From Acetilactobacillus jinshanensis_A (GTDB lineage: Bacteria > Bacillota > Bacilli > Lactobacillales > Lactobacillaceae): a stretch of DNA of 64,000 nucleotides. Shown piece after piece: positions 8,109 to 16,659 of this stretch (positions are counted from its first letter, which is position 1; each line of letters starts with the position of its first letter). The DNA lies in contig CP171343.1 of the NCBI GenBank assembly GCA_043289735.1, forward strand, positions 1,054,001 through 1,118,000. The letters run 5' to 3'. The notes below the pieces were generated by a model. That model was not told the origin of the DNA and did not search any database. It was given only the letters and a program-made list of their open reading frames with translations. Position numbers and translations under genes: made by a program.

Positions 8109-9737
8109 TTAATCCTGTTTTGACTTACTAGAATAATGCTGACTAAAAGCGGCTTTTACAAATGATTTGAATAAACCTTCCGGACGGGTCGGTCGTGATA
8201 AGAATTCTGGATGGTATTGAGAGCCCACAAAGAATTTCTTATTTGGTAATTCAATAACTTCAACTAAATGATTATCCGGCGAAGTTCCCGAGATAACTAA
8301 ACCGTGCTGAGTCATCGGCTTTCGGTAAGCATTATTGAATTCATAACGATGACGATGACGTTCATGAATCAATTTCTTGCCGCCGTAAGCTTTAGCGGTT
8401 ACCGTACCCGGCTTTAACTTACAAGGATACGCACCTAAACGCTGGGTACCGCCCATGTCATTAATATCGGACTGATCAGCCATTAAATCGATGACTTTAT
8501 GTTTAGTATACGGATTGAATTCAGTTGAATTAGCGTCCTTTTCGCCTAAAACGTCACGGGCGAATTCAATACTGGCAATCTGCATCCCTAAGCAAATCCC
8601 TAAGTACGGAACGTTATTGACTCGAGCGTAACGGCAAGCTCTAATCATGCCTTCGATCCCACGGCTGCCGAAGCCGCCGGGTACTAAAATACCGTCGGCG
8701 CTGCCTAAAATCTTAGCAGCGGCCTTATCATCGGTGATCTTTTCGGCGTCAATATAATGAACGTTGACTTTAGAATTCAACGGATAGCCAGCGTGCTTCA
8801 AAGCGGCGTCGACCGAAATGTAAGCATCCTTTAAGGATACGTACTTACCAACTAGATCGATATTAACGGTCTTCTTCAGATGAAGAACACGGTAAGCCAA
8901 CCGTTTCCATTCACTCATGTCAGCTTTAGGAGCTTTAATCCCTAAATGATTTAAGATCAAATCATCAAGGCCCTGCTTCTGTAAAATTAACGGAACGGCA
9001 TAAATCGTCGGTTCATCTAGCGACTGAACGACCGCCTTAGTCGGAACGTCACAGAATAACGAAATCTTTTTGATCATGGTCTACGTCATCGGTTTTTCGT
9101 TACGGGTCACGATAACGTTCGGATGAATCCCGTAGGCCTGTAACTTCTGGACGCTATGCTGAGTCGGCTTGGTCTTCATTTCTTTAGCGGCGTGTAAGTA
9201 CGGAACTAACGTTACGTGAACGTAGCAAACGTTATTAGCACCCACGTCGTTCTTCATTTCACGGATGGCTTCTAAGAACGGCTGGGATTCCATATCACCG
9301 ACCGTTCCGCCGATTTCGGTAATGACAACGTCAGCATGGGTGGCTTTGGCGTCCGCTTTGATCTTGCTCTTGATCATTCCGGTGATGTGCGGGATCACCT
9401 GAACACAGGCTCCTAAATAATCACCGCGGCGTTCTTTTTTAATCACTTCGGAATAGACTCGGCCGGTCGTTAAGTTAGAATACTTGTTTAAATCGTTATC
9501 GATAAAACGTTCGTAATGACCTAAATCTAAATCGGTTTCGGCACCATCGTTCGTAACGAAAACTTCACCGTGCTGATAAGGACTCATGGTCCCTGGATCC
9601 ACGTTGATGTACGGGTCACACTTTTGAATCGTAATGTTCAAACCACGGTTCTTTAGAAGACGGCCGATCGAAGCCGAAACGATTCCTTTACCTAAGGACG
9701 AACATACACCGCCGGTTACAAAAATATACTTAGTCAA
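8109..9737 (-). pseudogene. pyrG: CTP synthase, full length but with an in-frame TAG
   Basis: Makes CTP from UTP, ATP and glutamine. The synthase domain (YIFVTGGVCSSLGKGI, NVDPGTMSPYQHGEVFV, ITEIGGTVGD) and the class I glutaminase domain (GICLGMQ nucleophile Cys, QYHPEF His/Glu) are complete and in one frame, 542 codons in total. The only defect is TAG at codon 219 (9081-9083), in the sequence RNEKPMT-stop-TMIKKISLF. Homologues such as those of Bacillus and Lactobacillus have PISQDM or PIDQKM here, so the ancestral codon was probably CAG (Gln), one C-to-T change away. Start chosen: TTG at 9737, nine bases after AGGAGA. V-to-C and F-to-C changes relative to common versions (GGVCSS, QKCDPY) are seen. 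Upstream leader resembles the CTP-sensing attenuator of other Bacillota. Confidence 0.93.
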
Positions 9738-9787
9738 TGTTCTGTCTCTCCTCACATTACTAATTATCAGAAGGCCCTCTAAAAACA

Positions 9788-9823
9788 TAAAAGCTTCCCA
9801 TTTCATTGAACAGGAAGCTTTTA
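9788..9823 (-). terminator. pyrG: Intrinsic terminator in the pyrG leader (candidate attenuator)
   Basis: On the minus strand TAAAAGCTTCC and GGAAGCTTTTA pair around a 14-base loop, followed by TGTTTTT. It lies 50 bases downstream of the deduced transcription start and 50 bases before the pyrG start codon, the place where CTP-dependent termination occurs in B. subtilis and Lactococcus pyrG leaders. Confidence 0.75.
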
Positions 9824-9872
9824 TCAAGTATTTTTCGAACTGATTTAACCTCACGATACTTCATGGGGCGCC

Positions 9873-9910
9873 CTAATAAAAATAATACTTGGATCTAATT
9901 TAATTGTCAA
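9873..9910 (-). promoter_or_regulatory. pyrG: pyrG promoter with GGGC initially transcribed region
   Basis: Perfect TTGACA (9905-9910), 17-base spacer, TATTAT (9882-9887), then eight bases and GGGCGCCCC read on the minus strand from 9873. In known pyrG leaders the transcript starts GGGC and, when CTP is low, polymerase adds extra G residues that later block the terminator. The first four bases here match that pattern. Confidence 0.7.
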
Positions 9911-9914
9911 AATT

Positions 9915-10424
9915 TTAATTATTTTTACGCTTATTCTGAGTCTTGTTAAATTCTTCTTCGGTCAACGGATTATCATTACCGGAATGCTTAAGATCCTGAC
10001 GATAGCCACGTTCTTCAGAATTCAAATTTTCGTCATCAGCCGTTTCGTTATAATCAATAACGTCATCGTTTTCACTGGCATCATCTAAAAAAGCGTCGAT
10101 CTTACGACGAGGCTGCTTAGGCGTCGCAGCGTTTTCGTCTTCAGGCTTAACCGTAGCTTCGTTAATCGAACGGTATGGATACCAGGTCCGTAAGCCCCAT
10201 AGGTTATCACCTAACGAAATGAAACTGCCGTCGGTGTTCAAATCCGTATAGAACTGAACGATTCGGCTGCGGATATTAGCGTTGGAAGCACCCATGTATT
10301 TTTGAATCTGATTAGTTAAATCTGCGAACGATAAAACGTCGCCACGTTTTTGTAAAATGGCGTGAGCAACTTCCACCATCGATAATTCGTCTTTATTTTC
10401 AGTATCTAGTTTGCCTAGCTTCAA
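9915..10424 (-). CDS. rpoE: DNA-directed RNA polymerase subunit delta
   Basis: Accessory RNA polymerase subunit of Bacillota that speeds enzyme recycling and affects promoter selectivity. An N-terminal folded domain of about 90 residues (VEVAHAILQKRGDVLSFADL, then IVQFYTDLNTDGSFISLGDN and WGLRTWYP) is followed by a disordered acidic tail (DDASENDDVIDYNETADDEN), though the last 20 residues are more basic than usual. The start chosen is TTG at 10424, nine bases after AAAGGA; GTG at 10433 abuts the ribosome binding site. It lies upstream of pyrG as in B. subtilis, but pyrG has its own promoter just after the rpoE stop. Confidence 0.95.
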   Translation of the reverse strand: MKLGKLDTENKDELSMVEVAHAILQKRGDVLSFADLTNQIQKYMGASNANIRSRIVQFYTDLNTDGSFISLGDNLWGLRTWYPYRSINEATVKPEDENAATPKQPRRKIDAFLDDASENDDVIDYNETADDENLNSEERGYRQDLKHSGNDNPLTEEEFNKTQNKRKNN

Positions 10425-10483
10425 ACGACGCACGTCCTTTCACACTACATGATTCTCTAATCTTACTTATTAATGATAATCGA

Positions 10484-10945
10484 TTACACCGTAAATTGCA
10501 ATCTTAGCTGATAACGACCTAACAGCTGTTCTTCCGCATATAAAGCGTAATCAACCCTAACGTTGCCGCTAAACGGCTGACTTCGGTATTGAATATCTAA
10601 ATTCGGCGTCACGGTATCGATCGGAATTTGACCGTACGGGGTCTGATAACGAGCCTCCACCCGTTTACCTTGAATAAAGTTGAGCTGAAGCTCATTTTCT
10701 CCGGAACGGGTCAATTTAATATGACCGTTAGCGCTAATTCGAATGGTTACGGGAACCGGATGACCGTTATGATTATCGTCTTCCATAAAACGCAGGTAGA
10801 TCGTGTCGCCCATTCGGAACAGTTTACCCGTAACGTCAAAATTATAATTTGAAACGTCACCAGCCTGCATAATGGTGGTCGTTAAATGGATCTCGACCGG
10901 ACGTCCAGCCGAGCCCGCAGCAATGTGATTGTTGAACACTAACAT
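10484..10945 (-). CDS. DUF1934 family protein (YwiB-like, calycin fold)
   Basis: About 150 residues matching the DUF1934/YwiB family of small beta-barrel proteins near rpoE in Bacillota. Visible features are alternating strands, YNFDVTGKLFRMGDTIYLRF near 35-55, a segment with polar turns (SANGHIKLTRSGENELQLNF), and a C-terminus ending ALYAEEQLLGRYQLRLQF. No signal peptide. The function is not known; the usual neighbour argS is absent here. The start may be the ATG at 10945 or, with better spacing from GGGGAGG, the GTG two codons later at 10939. Confidence 0.85.
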   Translation of the reverse strand: MLVFNNHIAAGSAGRPVEIHLTTTIMQAGDVSNYNFDVTGKLFRMGDTIYLRFMEDDNHNGHPVPVTIRISANGHIKLTRSGENELQLNFIQGKRVEARYQTPYGQIPIDTVTPNLDIQYRSQPFSGNVRVDYALYAEEQLLGRYQLRLQFTV

Positions 10946-11039
10946 GACCTCCCCTCTGTTATATTATCTACAGACTTAATTATAAAGCAGATTCAATAAG
11001 TTGAACATAATATCGTTTTTAATTTAAAGGATGATTATA

Positions 11040-11852
11040 ATGAATATTAAAATGATTGGAATCGACATTGACGGAACTTTAGTCAACGATAAAAAGCAGT
11101 TGACCCCCGTCACCGAAAAAGTCATTAAAGCCGCCATGCGGAAAGGCGTTAAAATCGTGATCTGTACCGGACGGCCGTTATCCGGCGCTCAGCGATACTT
11201 AAAACAGCTGGGCATTTCCGGATCCGATAATTACGTGGTCGGCTTCAACGGGGCCATCGCCCAGAGCACCGACGGTAAAATCATCGATGATTATCGATTA
11301 AGCTACGATAATTATTTACGGGCCGAAATGCTAAGCCGTAAATTCGGCGTTAATTTTCAGATCGAAACCCCTCACGCAATTTACGCCTTAAACCGTGACA
11401 TCAGTAAATACACCGTCTACGAAGCCCGATTGGTCAACCTACCGCTCTGCTACCGAACACCCGAAGAAATTAAGCCCGACCTAAGCATCTCCAAGACCAT
11501 GTGGATCGGCAGTCCCGATAAGATCACCAACCTCAAAAAGCACATCCCCCAATCCTGAAAGAATGATATGTACATCGTCCAAACGGAACCGGTCTTTCTA
11601 GAAGCTCTGCACAAAGGCGTTTGCAAGGGTAAGACCTTAATTAAGCTAGCTAGTCAGTTAGGCCTAAAGCCCGACAACGTAATGGCCATGGGCGATCAAG
11701 GCAACGACGTTTCCCTGATGAAGTACGCCGGCTTAGGCGTCGGTATGGGCAACGCCATTGACGAAGTTAAGAAGAACGCTAAGTTCGTTACGAAAACTAA
11801 TAACGAAAACGGCGTCGCCTACGCCATTAAAAAATTTGTCTTAAATCAATAA
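11040..11852 (+). pseudogene. Cof-type HAD-superfamily phosphatase with an in-frame TGA
   Basis: Sugar-phosphate or nucleotide phosphatase family with a type IIB cap. Motif I GIDIDGTLVND lies at the N-terminus, motif II ICTGRP near residue 46, and the C-terminal half has LHKGVCKGKTL (Lys motif III) and MGDQGNDVSLMKYAG (motif IV). Both halves are in the same frame; the only interruption is TGA at 11556-11558 in IPQS-stop-KNDMYIVQTEPVFLEAL, where relatives have a continuous sequence, so one base change (for example from TTA) explains it. Start chosen at 11040, eight bases after AAAGG. It is a single-gene unit ending at the bidirectional terminator before prs. Confidence 0.88.
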
Positions 11853-11874
11853 TCCTAATTAGTTAGTAAAAATA

Positions 11875-11914
11875 AAAAAGGACGTGATTTTTAATTAAAT
11901 CACGCCCTTTTTTT
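11875..11914. terminator. Bidirectional rho-independent terminator
   Basis: AAAAAGGACGTGATTTTTAA pairs with TTAAATCACGCCCTTTTTTT, with A and T tracts on both sides. It separates the convergent HAD phosphatase and prs genes and overlaps the very end of prs. Confidence 0.88.
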
Positions 11915-12901
11915 TTATTTATTATGAAAACGTTTCTTAAATAATGGGCTTAACGGCTTGTTTTCATGAATATGCTTAATGGCATCGGCAATTAACGGTG
12001 CAACCGAAATCTGCTTAACGTTCGGTGCAGCCTCTAATTTCGTCTGGGGAATGTTAATGGTATCCGACAGAAACATTTCTTTAATCGGTGACTTACTGAT
12101 CCGATCCATTGCGGGTCCGGAAAGAACCCCGTGGGTTGCACAAGCGTAAACGGAGGTGGCGCCTTCGTCTTTCAAGGCCTGGGCACCTAAAGTAATGGTA
12201 CCGGCGGTATCAACGATATCATCGACCATTAAGCAGCGCTTGCCCTTAACGTCACCGATAACGTTCATGATCTGAGCAACGTTCGGACGCGGACGGCGTT
12301 TATCAATAATCGCGATCGGGGCGTGCAAGAATTCAGCTAACTTACGAGCCCGGCTAACGCCACCGTGATCAGGTGAAACGACCACGTCTTTACCGTTGTT
12401 ACCGTTAAAGCCTTTATTCATGTAGTAATCAGCAAATAACGGAGCACACATCAGATGATCAACCGGAATATCAAAGAAGCCCTGAATCTGGGCAGCGTGT
12501 AAATCCATGGTAATAACCCGATCAGCACCGGCGGCTTCAATCATGTTAGCCACCAACTTAGCGGTAATCGGTTCACGCGGCTTAGCTTTACGATCCTGAC
12601 GAGCGTAACCGTAATACGGAATGACCACGTTAATGGTCTTGGCACTGGCCCGGCGTAAAGCATCGACCATGATCAAAATTTCCATTAAATTATCATTAAC
12701 GGGCGCGGAAGTGGACTGAATAACGTAAACACTGTCACCACGAACACTTTCGCCTAATTCAACTTGAATTTCACCGTCGCTGAACTGATCGACTTTAGCT
12801 TTGCCTAACTTAACGCCCACGTTCTTAGCAATTTTTTCAGCTAACGGACGGTTAGAATTTAAGGCAAAGATCTTTAAATTTGGATCTGAATATGGTTTCA
12901 T
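11915..12901 (-). CDS. prs: Ribose-phosphate pyrophosphokinase
   Basis: Makes PRPP from ribose 5-phosphate and ATP for nucleotide, His, Trp and NAD synthesis. 328 residues, near the usual 315-330. Key segments: GKAKVDQFSDGEIQVEL, the ATP loop YYGYARQDRK near 107, the divalent-cation site RVITMDLHAAQIQGFF near 135, the flexible loop with KRRPRPN, and the PRPP loop CLMVDDIVDTAGTI near residue 232. The start is the ATG at 12901 after GGAAAGGA; the longer frame upstream overlaps glmU and has a non-homologous N-terminus. It directly follows glmU, linking PRPP with UDP-sugar supply as in many Bacilli. Confidence 0.97.
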   Translation of the reverse strand: MKPYSDPNLKIFALNSNRPLAEKIAKNVGVKLGKAKVDQFSDGEIQVELGESVRGDSVYVIQSTSAPVNDNLMEILIMVDALRRASAKTINVVIPYYGYARQDRKAKPREPITAKLVANMIEAAGADRVITMDLHAAQIQGFFDIPVDHLMCAPLFADYYMNKGFNGNNGKDVVVSPDHGGVSRARKLAEFLHAPIAIIDKRRPRPNVAQIMNVIGDVKGKRCLMVDDIVDTAGTITLGAQALKDEGATSVYACATHGVLSGPAMDRISKSPIKEMFLSDTINIPQTKLEAAPNVKQISVAPLIADAIKHIHENKPLSPLFKKRFHNK

Positions 12902-12932
12902 ACGATTTCCTTTCCGATTTCGATTATTATTT

Positions 12933-14312
12933 TTATCCACGATACGGTAATTTCTTATAGTAGCCCGGCTTATTAGTCTGTCGAGAACGGGCGATCGCCA
13001 TATCGTACTTATTAACATCTTTAGTAACGTTAGTCCCGGCCGCGATAAAGGTATGATCAGCAAAGTGAACCGGCGCGATCAAATCACTGTTACTGCCGAT
13101 AAAGGCACCGTCACCGACGGTACTGGTGTGTTTATGAGCACCGTCGTAATTACAGAAGATCACGCCGCAGCCGACGTTGATGTTTTTACCTAATTTAGCG
13201 TTGCCAACGTAGGTCAGGTGACCAACTTTAGTGCCGGCACCGATCGTAGCGGCTTTAACTTCGACGAAGTTGCCTAAATGAACGTGCGGACCGATCTTAG
13301 CCTTCGGACGCAGGTGACTATACGGACCGATATTGGAATAATCGTCCATGACCGAATCCTGTAGGTAGGACGAAATCACGTGAACGTGATCGTGAATCTT
13401 ACTGTTATAGATTTCGGAATTAGCGCCGATCACACAATGAGAACCGATCACGGTTCCGTTATGAATACGAACCCCGGGTTCGATCAAGGTGTCAGGTCCG
13501 ATCGAAACGCCCACGTCGATATAGGTATGATCAGGATCCAAAATCGAAACGCCGTGATTCATGAAGTGATTATTAATTCGGCGGTACATAACCTGATTAG
13601 CAAGTGCTAAAGCCGGCCGATCGTTAACACCTAACGACTGATAGAAATCATCCATCTGATAAGCTTCGATCTTATCACCGGCCTGCTTTAAGACCTGAAT
13701 AACGTCGGTCAAATAGTATTCATGCTGAGCGTTATTATTATTAATCTGATGCAGAGCTTTAAATAATTTTCGATTATTAAAGACGTAAACTCCGGTATTG
13801 ATTTCGTGGATCGCCTTTTCAGCTTTAGTGGCGTCTTTCTGTTCCACGATCTTTTCAACGATGCCAAGGTCGTTGCGAACGATTCGGCCGTAACCCGTTG
13901 GATTAGGAGCCTTCGACGTCAAGATGGTAACGTCGGCCTTGGTCCGATCGTGATAATCAAATAGTTTTTCAAAGGTACTGGCTTTAAATAACGGTGTATC
14001 ACCGCTAACGACCATGGTGTCACCATCTAAATTCTTTAAAAGCGGTTCAGCCTGTAAAACGGCGTTCCCGGTCCCCAGCTGCTTCTTCTGAATTGCATAC
14101 TTAGTCCGATTACCTAATTCATTTTTAACGGCGTCGGAACCGAAGCCGACGATGGTCACGATATTATCCATATGGGTCTTTTCGACCTGGGTCAAAACGT
14201 GATTTACCATCGTCTGGCCACAGACGTGGTGCAAAACCTTATACAATTTAGATTTCATTCTGGTGCCTTTACCGGCCGCCAGAATAATTGTATTTCGGGT
14301 CTTCTTTGGCAT
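12933..14312 (-). CDS. glmU: Bifunctional GlcNAc-1-P uridyltransferase / glucosamine-1-P acetyltransferase
   Basis: Carries out the last two steps to UDP-GlcNAc, precursor of peptidoglycan and wall polymers. The 459 residues fit the family. N-terminal pyrophosphorylase: IILAAGKGTRMKS at residues 9-21, VSGDTPLF near 104, and EINTGVYVF. C-terminal left-handed beta helix of hexapeptide repeats from about residue 255, with GNFVEVKAATIGAGTKVGHL and the acetyltransferase His/Asn region NYDGAHKH. It forms a unit with prs 31 bases downstream; a GGAG ribosome binding site precedes ATG. Confidence 0.97.
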   Translation of the reverse strand: MPKKTRNTIILAAGKGTRMKSKLYKVLHHVCGQTMVNHVLTQVEKTHMDNIVTIVGFGSDAVKNELGNRTKYAIQKKQLGTGNAVLQAEPLLKNLDGDTMVVSGDTPLFKASTFEKLFDYHDRTKADVTILTSKAPNPTGYGRIVRNDLGIVEKIVEQKDATKAEKAIHEINTGVYVFNNRKLFKALHQINNNNAQHEYYLTDVIQVLKQAGDKIEAYQMDDFYQSLGVNDRPALALANQVMYRRINNHFMNHGVSILDPDHTYIDVGVSIGPDTLIEPGVRIHNGTVIGSHCVIGANSEIYNSKIHDHVHVISSYLQDSVMDDYSNIGPYSHLRPKAKIGPHVHLGNFVEVKAATIGAGTKVGHLTYVGNAKLGKNINVGCGVIFCNYDGAHKHTSTVGDGAFIGSNSDLIAPVHFADHTFIAAGTNVTKDVNKYDMAIARSRQTNKPGYYKKLPYRG

Positions 14313-14400
14313 TCTTAATCACTCCACTTCAATCTTAACGAAGTCTAAATTGCTAATTTAATTTTAGCATAAAATCCATCGAAACGTGATTTATTAATAA

Positions 14401-15279
14401 TCATAGTCCAACATGATGAAAAGCGTTAGCTAACTTAACGTACGTCACAACCGAAAGCTTTTCGGGCCGCAGCATCGGGTTGACCTGTTCCTTAGTCAAG
14501 ACTTTTTTAATTACCGGTCGCTGATCCTTACCGAACAAACTCTTTAGATTATTCTGAAAAGTCTTTCGACGGTGCATAAAACAAGCCCGAACGAAGCCGG
14601 CAAACGTATGAACGTTAAAGACCGGTTGCTTAACGTGCTGTCGACGGGTCAACCGAACCACCGCCGACGTAATCTTAGGACTCGGGAAAAACGCCGTCTT
14701 CGGAATCAAATTCGTAATCTTAACGTGATTTAAATACTGAATAAGCACTGAAATAGCGCCAAACGTCTTACTACCGGGCTTAGCAGTAACCCGTTCCGCA
14801 ACTTCCTTCTGCATGGTTACCGCGATGGTGCTAAACCGAGCGTGACTCTTCATCAACTCCACGATGATGGGCGTCGTAATGTAATACGGTAAATTAGCCA
14901 CGATCTTGACCTGACGGGAATCATCAAAATCATTCTGAATAATCTTCGGTAAATCGGCTTTTAAAATATCCTGATTAATGATCTTTACGTTATGGTACGG
15001 ACTTAACGTTTCGTGCAGGATGGGGATCAAATGCGAATCGATTTCAAAAGCGATCACCTTATGAGCCCGCTTAGCCAACTGTTCGGTCAAGCCGCCGATT
15101 CCGGGACCGATTTCAATCACGTCGTCCTCAGAACTTAGATCCGCGGCGTCCATGATTTCACGCAAGACGTTAAGGTCGATCAGAAAATTCTGACCTAAAC
15201 TGTGTTTAGCTCTAAGGTGATAACGATTTAAAATGCCACTGGTCCGGGCCGGCGTAGCGATTGCAGGAATTTTATTCAT
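14401..15279 (-). CDS. rsmA: 16S rRNA (adenine(1518)-N6/adenine(1519)-N6)-dimethyltransferase
   Basis: Dimethylates two adjacent adenosines in the 3' hairpin of 16S rRNA during small-subunit maturation (KsgA). 292 residues, normal length. SAM-binding motif I VIEIGPGIGGLTEQLA near residue 60, acidic motif IAFEID, and the catalytic NLPYYITTPI motif near 128 are present, then the C-terminal helical domain with FVRACFMHRRKTFQNNL. The gene overlaps the end of rnmV by eight bases, so they are translationally coupled, the common tatD-rnmV-rsmA order. Confidence 0.97.
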   Translation of the reverse strand: MNKIPAIATPARTSGILNRYHLRAKHSLGQNFLIDLNVLREIMDAADLSSEDDVIEIGPGIGGLTEQLAKRAHKVIAFEIDSHLIPILHETLSPYHNVKIINQDILKADLPKIIQNDFDDSRQVKIVANLPYYITTPIIVELMKSHARFSTIAVTMQKEVAERVTAKPGSKTFGAISVLIQYLNHVKITNLIPKTAFFPSPKITSAVVRLTRRQHVKQPVFNVHTFAGFVRACFMHRRKTFQNNLKSLFGKDQRPVIKKVLTKEQVNPMLRPEKLSVVTYVKLANAFHHVGL

Positions 15280-15838
15280 GATGATCCCCCGTTTTAATCT
15301 TTTTCATGGCTTCGTTAACTGATCTTTCGGTGATCCCGAACATCCGAAGCCGTTTTGATAGCTGTTTACCGTTCACGTAACCGATATTTAGAACTTTACA
15401 CAGCCGGGTGCGCAGAATTCGAGAACCGGAACCCCCGATCAAGCCTAATTTAACTAAATAATCAGCTTTAAATTTCGGCTTTTCGTTAACCCGAGCCGGA
15501 TAAGCCTTAGCTAACGCTTTCCGAATCACCTGCGGATCGGCATGTTCGACACCCAGCGATCCGGTTCGGTGCTTGGGAACCGCCTTATCCCGCGGGATAA
15601 AGGCGTGTTTAGCGTTCGGTACGGCGCGGGCGACGATTCGGCGAATCCGTTCTCCCGAAAAATCAGGATCGGTAAAGATGATGATCCCCCGCCGTTTAGC
15701 TAATTTCTTAATTAATTGAATAGTGTGCGGTGAAACAGCCGAACCACGGGTCTCGATCGTGTCGGCATTAACGGCCTTATGAATCTGAGCCGTATCGTCT
15801 TTGCCTTCAACCACGATAACTTCTTTAAGTTTCTTCAT
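15272..15838 (-). CDS. rnmV: Ribonuclease M5
   Basis: Processes 5S rRNA precursor ends in Bacillota. The 188-residue protein has an N-terminal TOPRIM domain: VVEGKDDTAQIHKAV (catalytic Glu) at about residue 8, then TDPDFSGERIRRIV (DxD) near residue 58. The C-terminal half (LGLIGGSGSRILRTRLCKVL) is the family-specific domain. It lies between tatD (6 bases) and rsmA (overlap), a tight operon for RNA maturation. Length and motifs are normal. Confidence 0.96.
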   Translation of the reverse strand: MKKLKEVIVVEGKDDTAQIHKAVNADTIETRGSAVSPHTIQLIKKLAKRRGIIIFTDPDFSGERIRRIVARAVPNAKHAFIPRDKAVPKHRTGSLGVEHADPQVIRKALAKAYPARVNEKPKFKADYLVKLGLIGGSGSRILRTRLCKVLNIGYVNGKQLSKRLRMFGITERSVNEAMKKIKTGDHHE

Positions 15839-15844
15839 AACTAG

Positions 15845-16618
15845 TCAATACTCGATCCCAAACAAACGGCAGGCGTTTTCATACGTCGGCTCCGCAATCT
15901 TATCCGGAGTGGTGTCACGTAAGCGAGCCACCGCTTCGGTCGTATACAGAACGTTAGCGGGCTCGTTCTGGTGGCCACGGTAAGGTACCGGTGCTAAGCA
16001 CGGTGCATCGGTCTCGACCAGCATCCGGCTCAACGGCGTCATCTTAACGGCGTCGTGAACGTCATGAGCGCTCTTAAAACTAGCGATCCCGCTGTACGAA
16101 ACGTCCATCCCTAAACTCAGGAATTTCTTAACCCAGTAGGGATTACCGTCAAAGCTGTGAATCACTCCGCCGATCTGCTCAACGTGTTCGGCCTTCAAAA
16201 TATCGTAAGTATCCTGAAAGGCTCGCCGGGTATGAATCTGGACCGGTAAATGCATGGCCTTCGCAAATTCGATCTGTCTGGCAAAGATCTTCTTCTGTAA
16301 AGCATGCTTAGTCTGATTTTCGTAATAATCCAGACCGATTTCACCGACGCCCACGACGGACGGATCGTGAAGCTGTTGCTTTAATTTAGCTTCCTGATCA
16401 GGATTATAGTTTTTTAATTCTTCCGGATGCCAGCCGATAATGGCGTAGACCCCCGGATACTGATGAGCGATCTTTAAGGCATCATCGTTCATCTGTTCAT
16501 TCGATCCGGCGATGCACATTTTATGAACGCCTAATTTATGGGCGTGATCTACATAATGCTGAACGTGCCCGCGAAACGGCTTGTCATTCAAATGGGTATG
16601 CGAGTCAAAGAGCCGCAT
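15845..16618 (-). CDS. TatD family metal-dependent hydrolase (DNase)
   Basis: TIM-barrel hydrolase of the TatD/YabD family, usually described as a 3'-5' DNase or quality-control nuclease. 257 residues. Metal ligands are visible: FDSHTHLND at the N-terminus, GEIGLDYYEN near residue 92, PVQIHTR near 128, HSFDG near 152, and VETDAPCLAPVPYRG near 201. The start chosen is ATG at 16618 right after a strong AGGAGG; the longer frame would add 12 non-conserved residues. It lies between metG and rnmV. Confidence 0.93.
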   Translation of the reverse strand: MRLFDSHTHLNDKPFRGHVQHYVDHAHKLGVHKMCIAGSNEQMNDDALKIAHQYPGVYAIIGWHPEELKNYNPDQEAKLKQQLHDPSVVGVGEIGLDYYENQTKHALQKKIFARQIEFAKAMHLPVQIHTRRAFQDTYDILKAEHVEQIGGVIHSFDGNPYWVKKFLSLGMDVSYSGIASFKSAHDVHDAVKMTPLSRMLVETDAPCLAPVPYRGHQNEPANVLYTTEAVARLRDTTPDKIAEPTYENACRLFGIEY

Positions 16619-16659
16619 TCTATTCCTCCTGTCATTTAAAACGTAAAGGGACATTGATC

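Noticed and set aside
9634..9843. Plus-strand ORF across the pyrG leader
   Set aside because: Overlaps pyrG and its terminator on the other strand; no homology or start signals.
9081..11558. Stop-codon reassignment as an explanation of the in-frame TAG and TGA
   Set aside because: TGA and TAA end normal genes here (for example rsmA and tatD end in TGA) and broken genes carry all three stops, so no single code change explains them.
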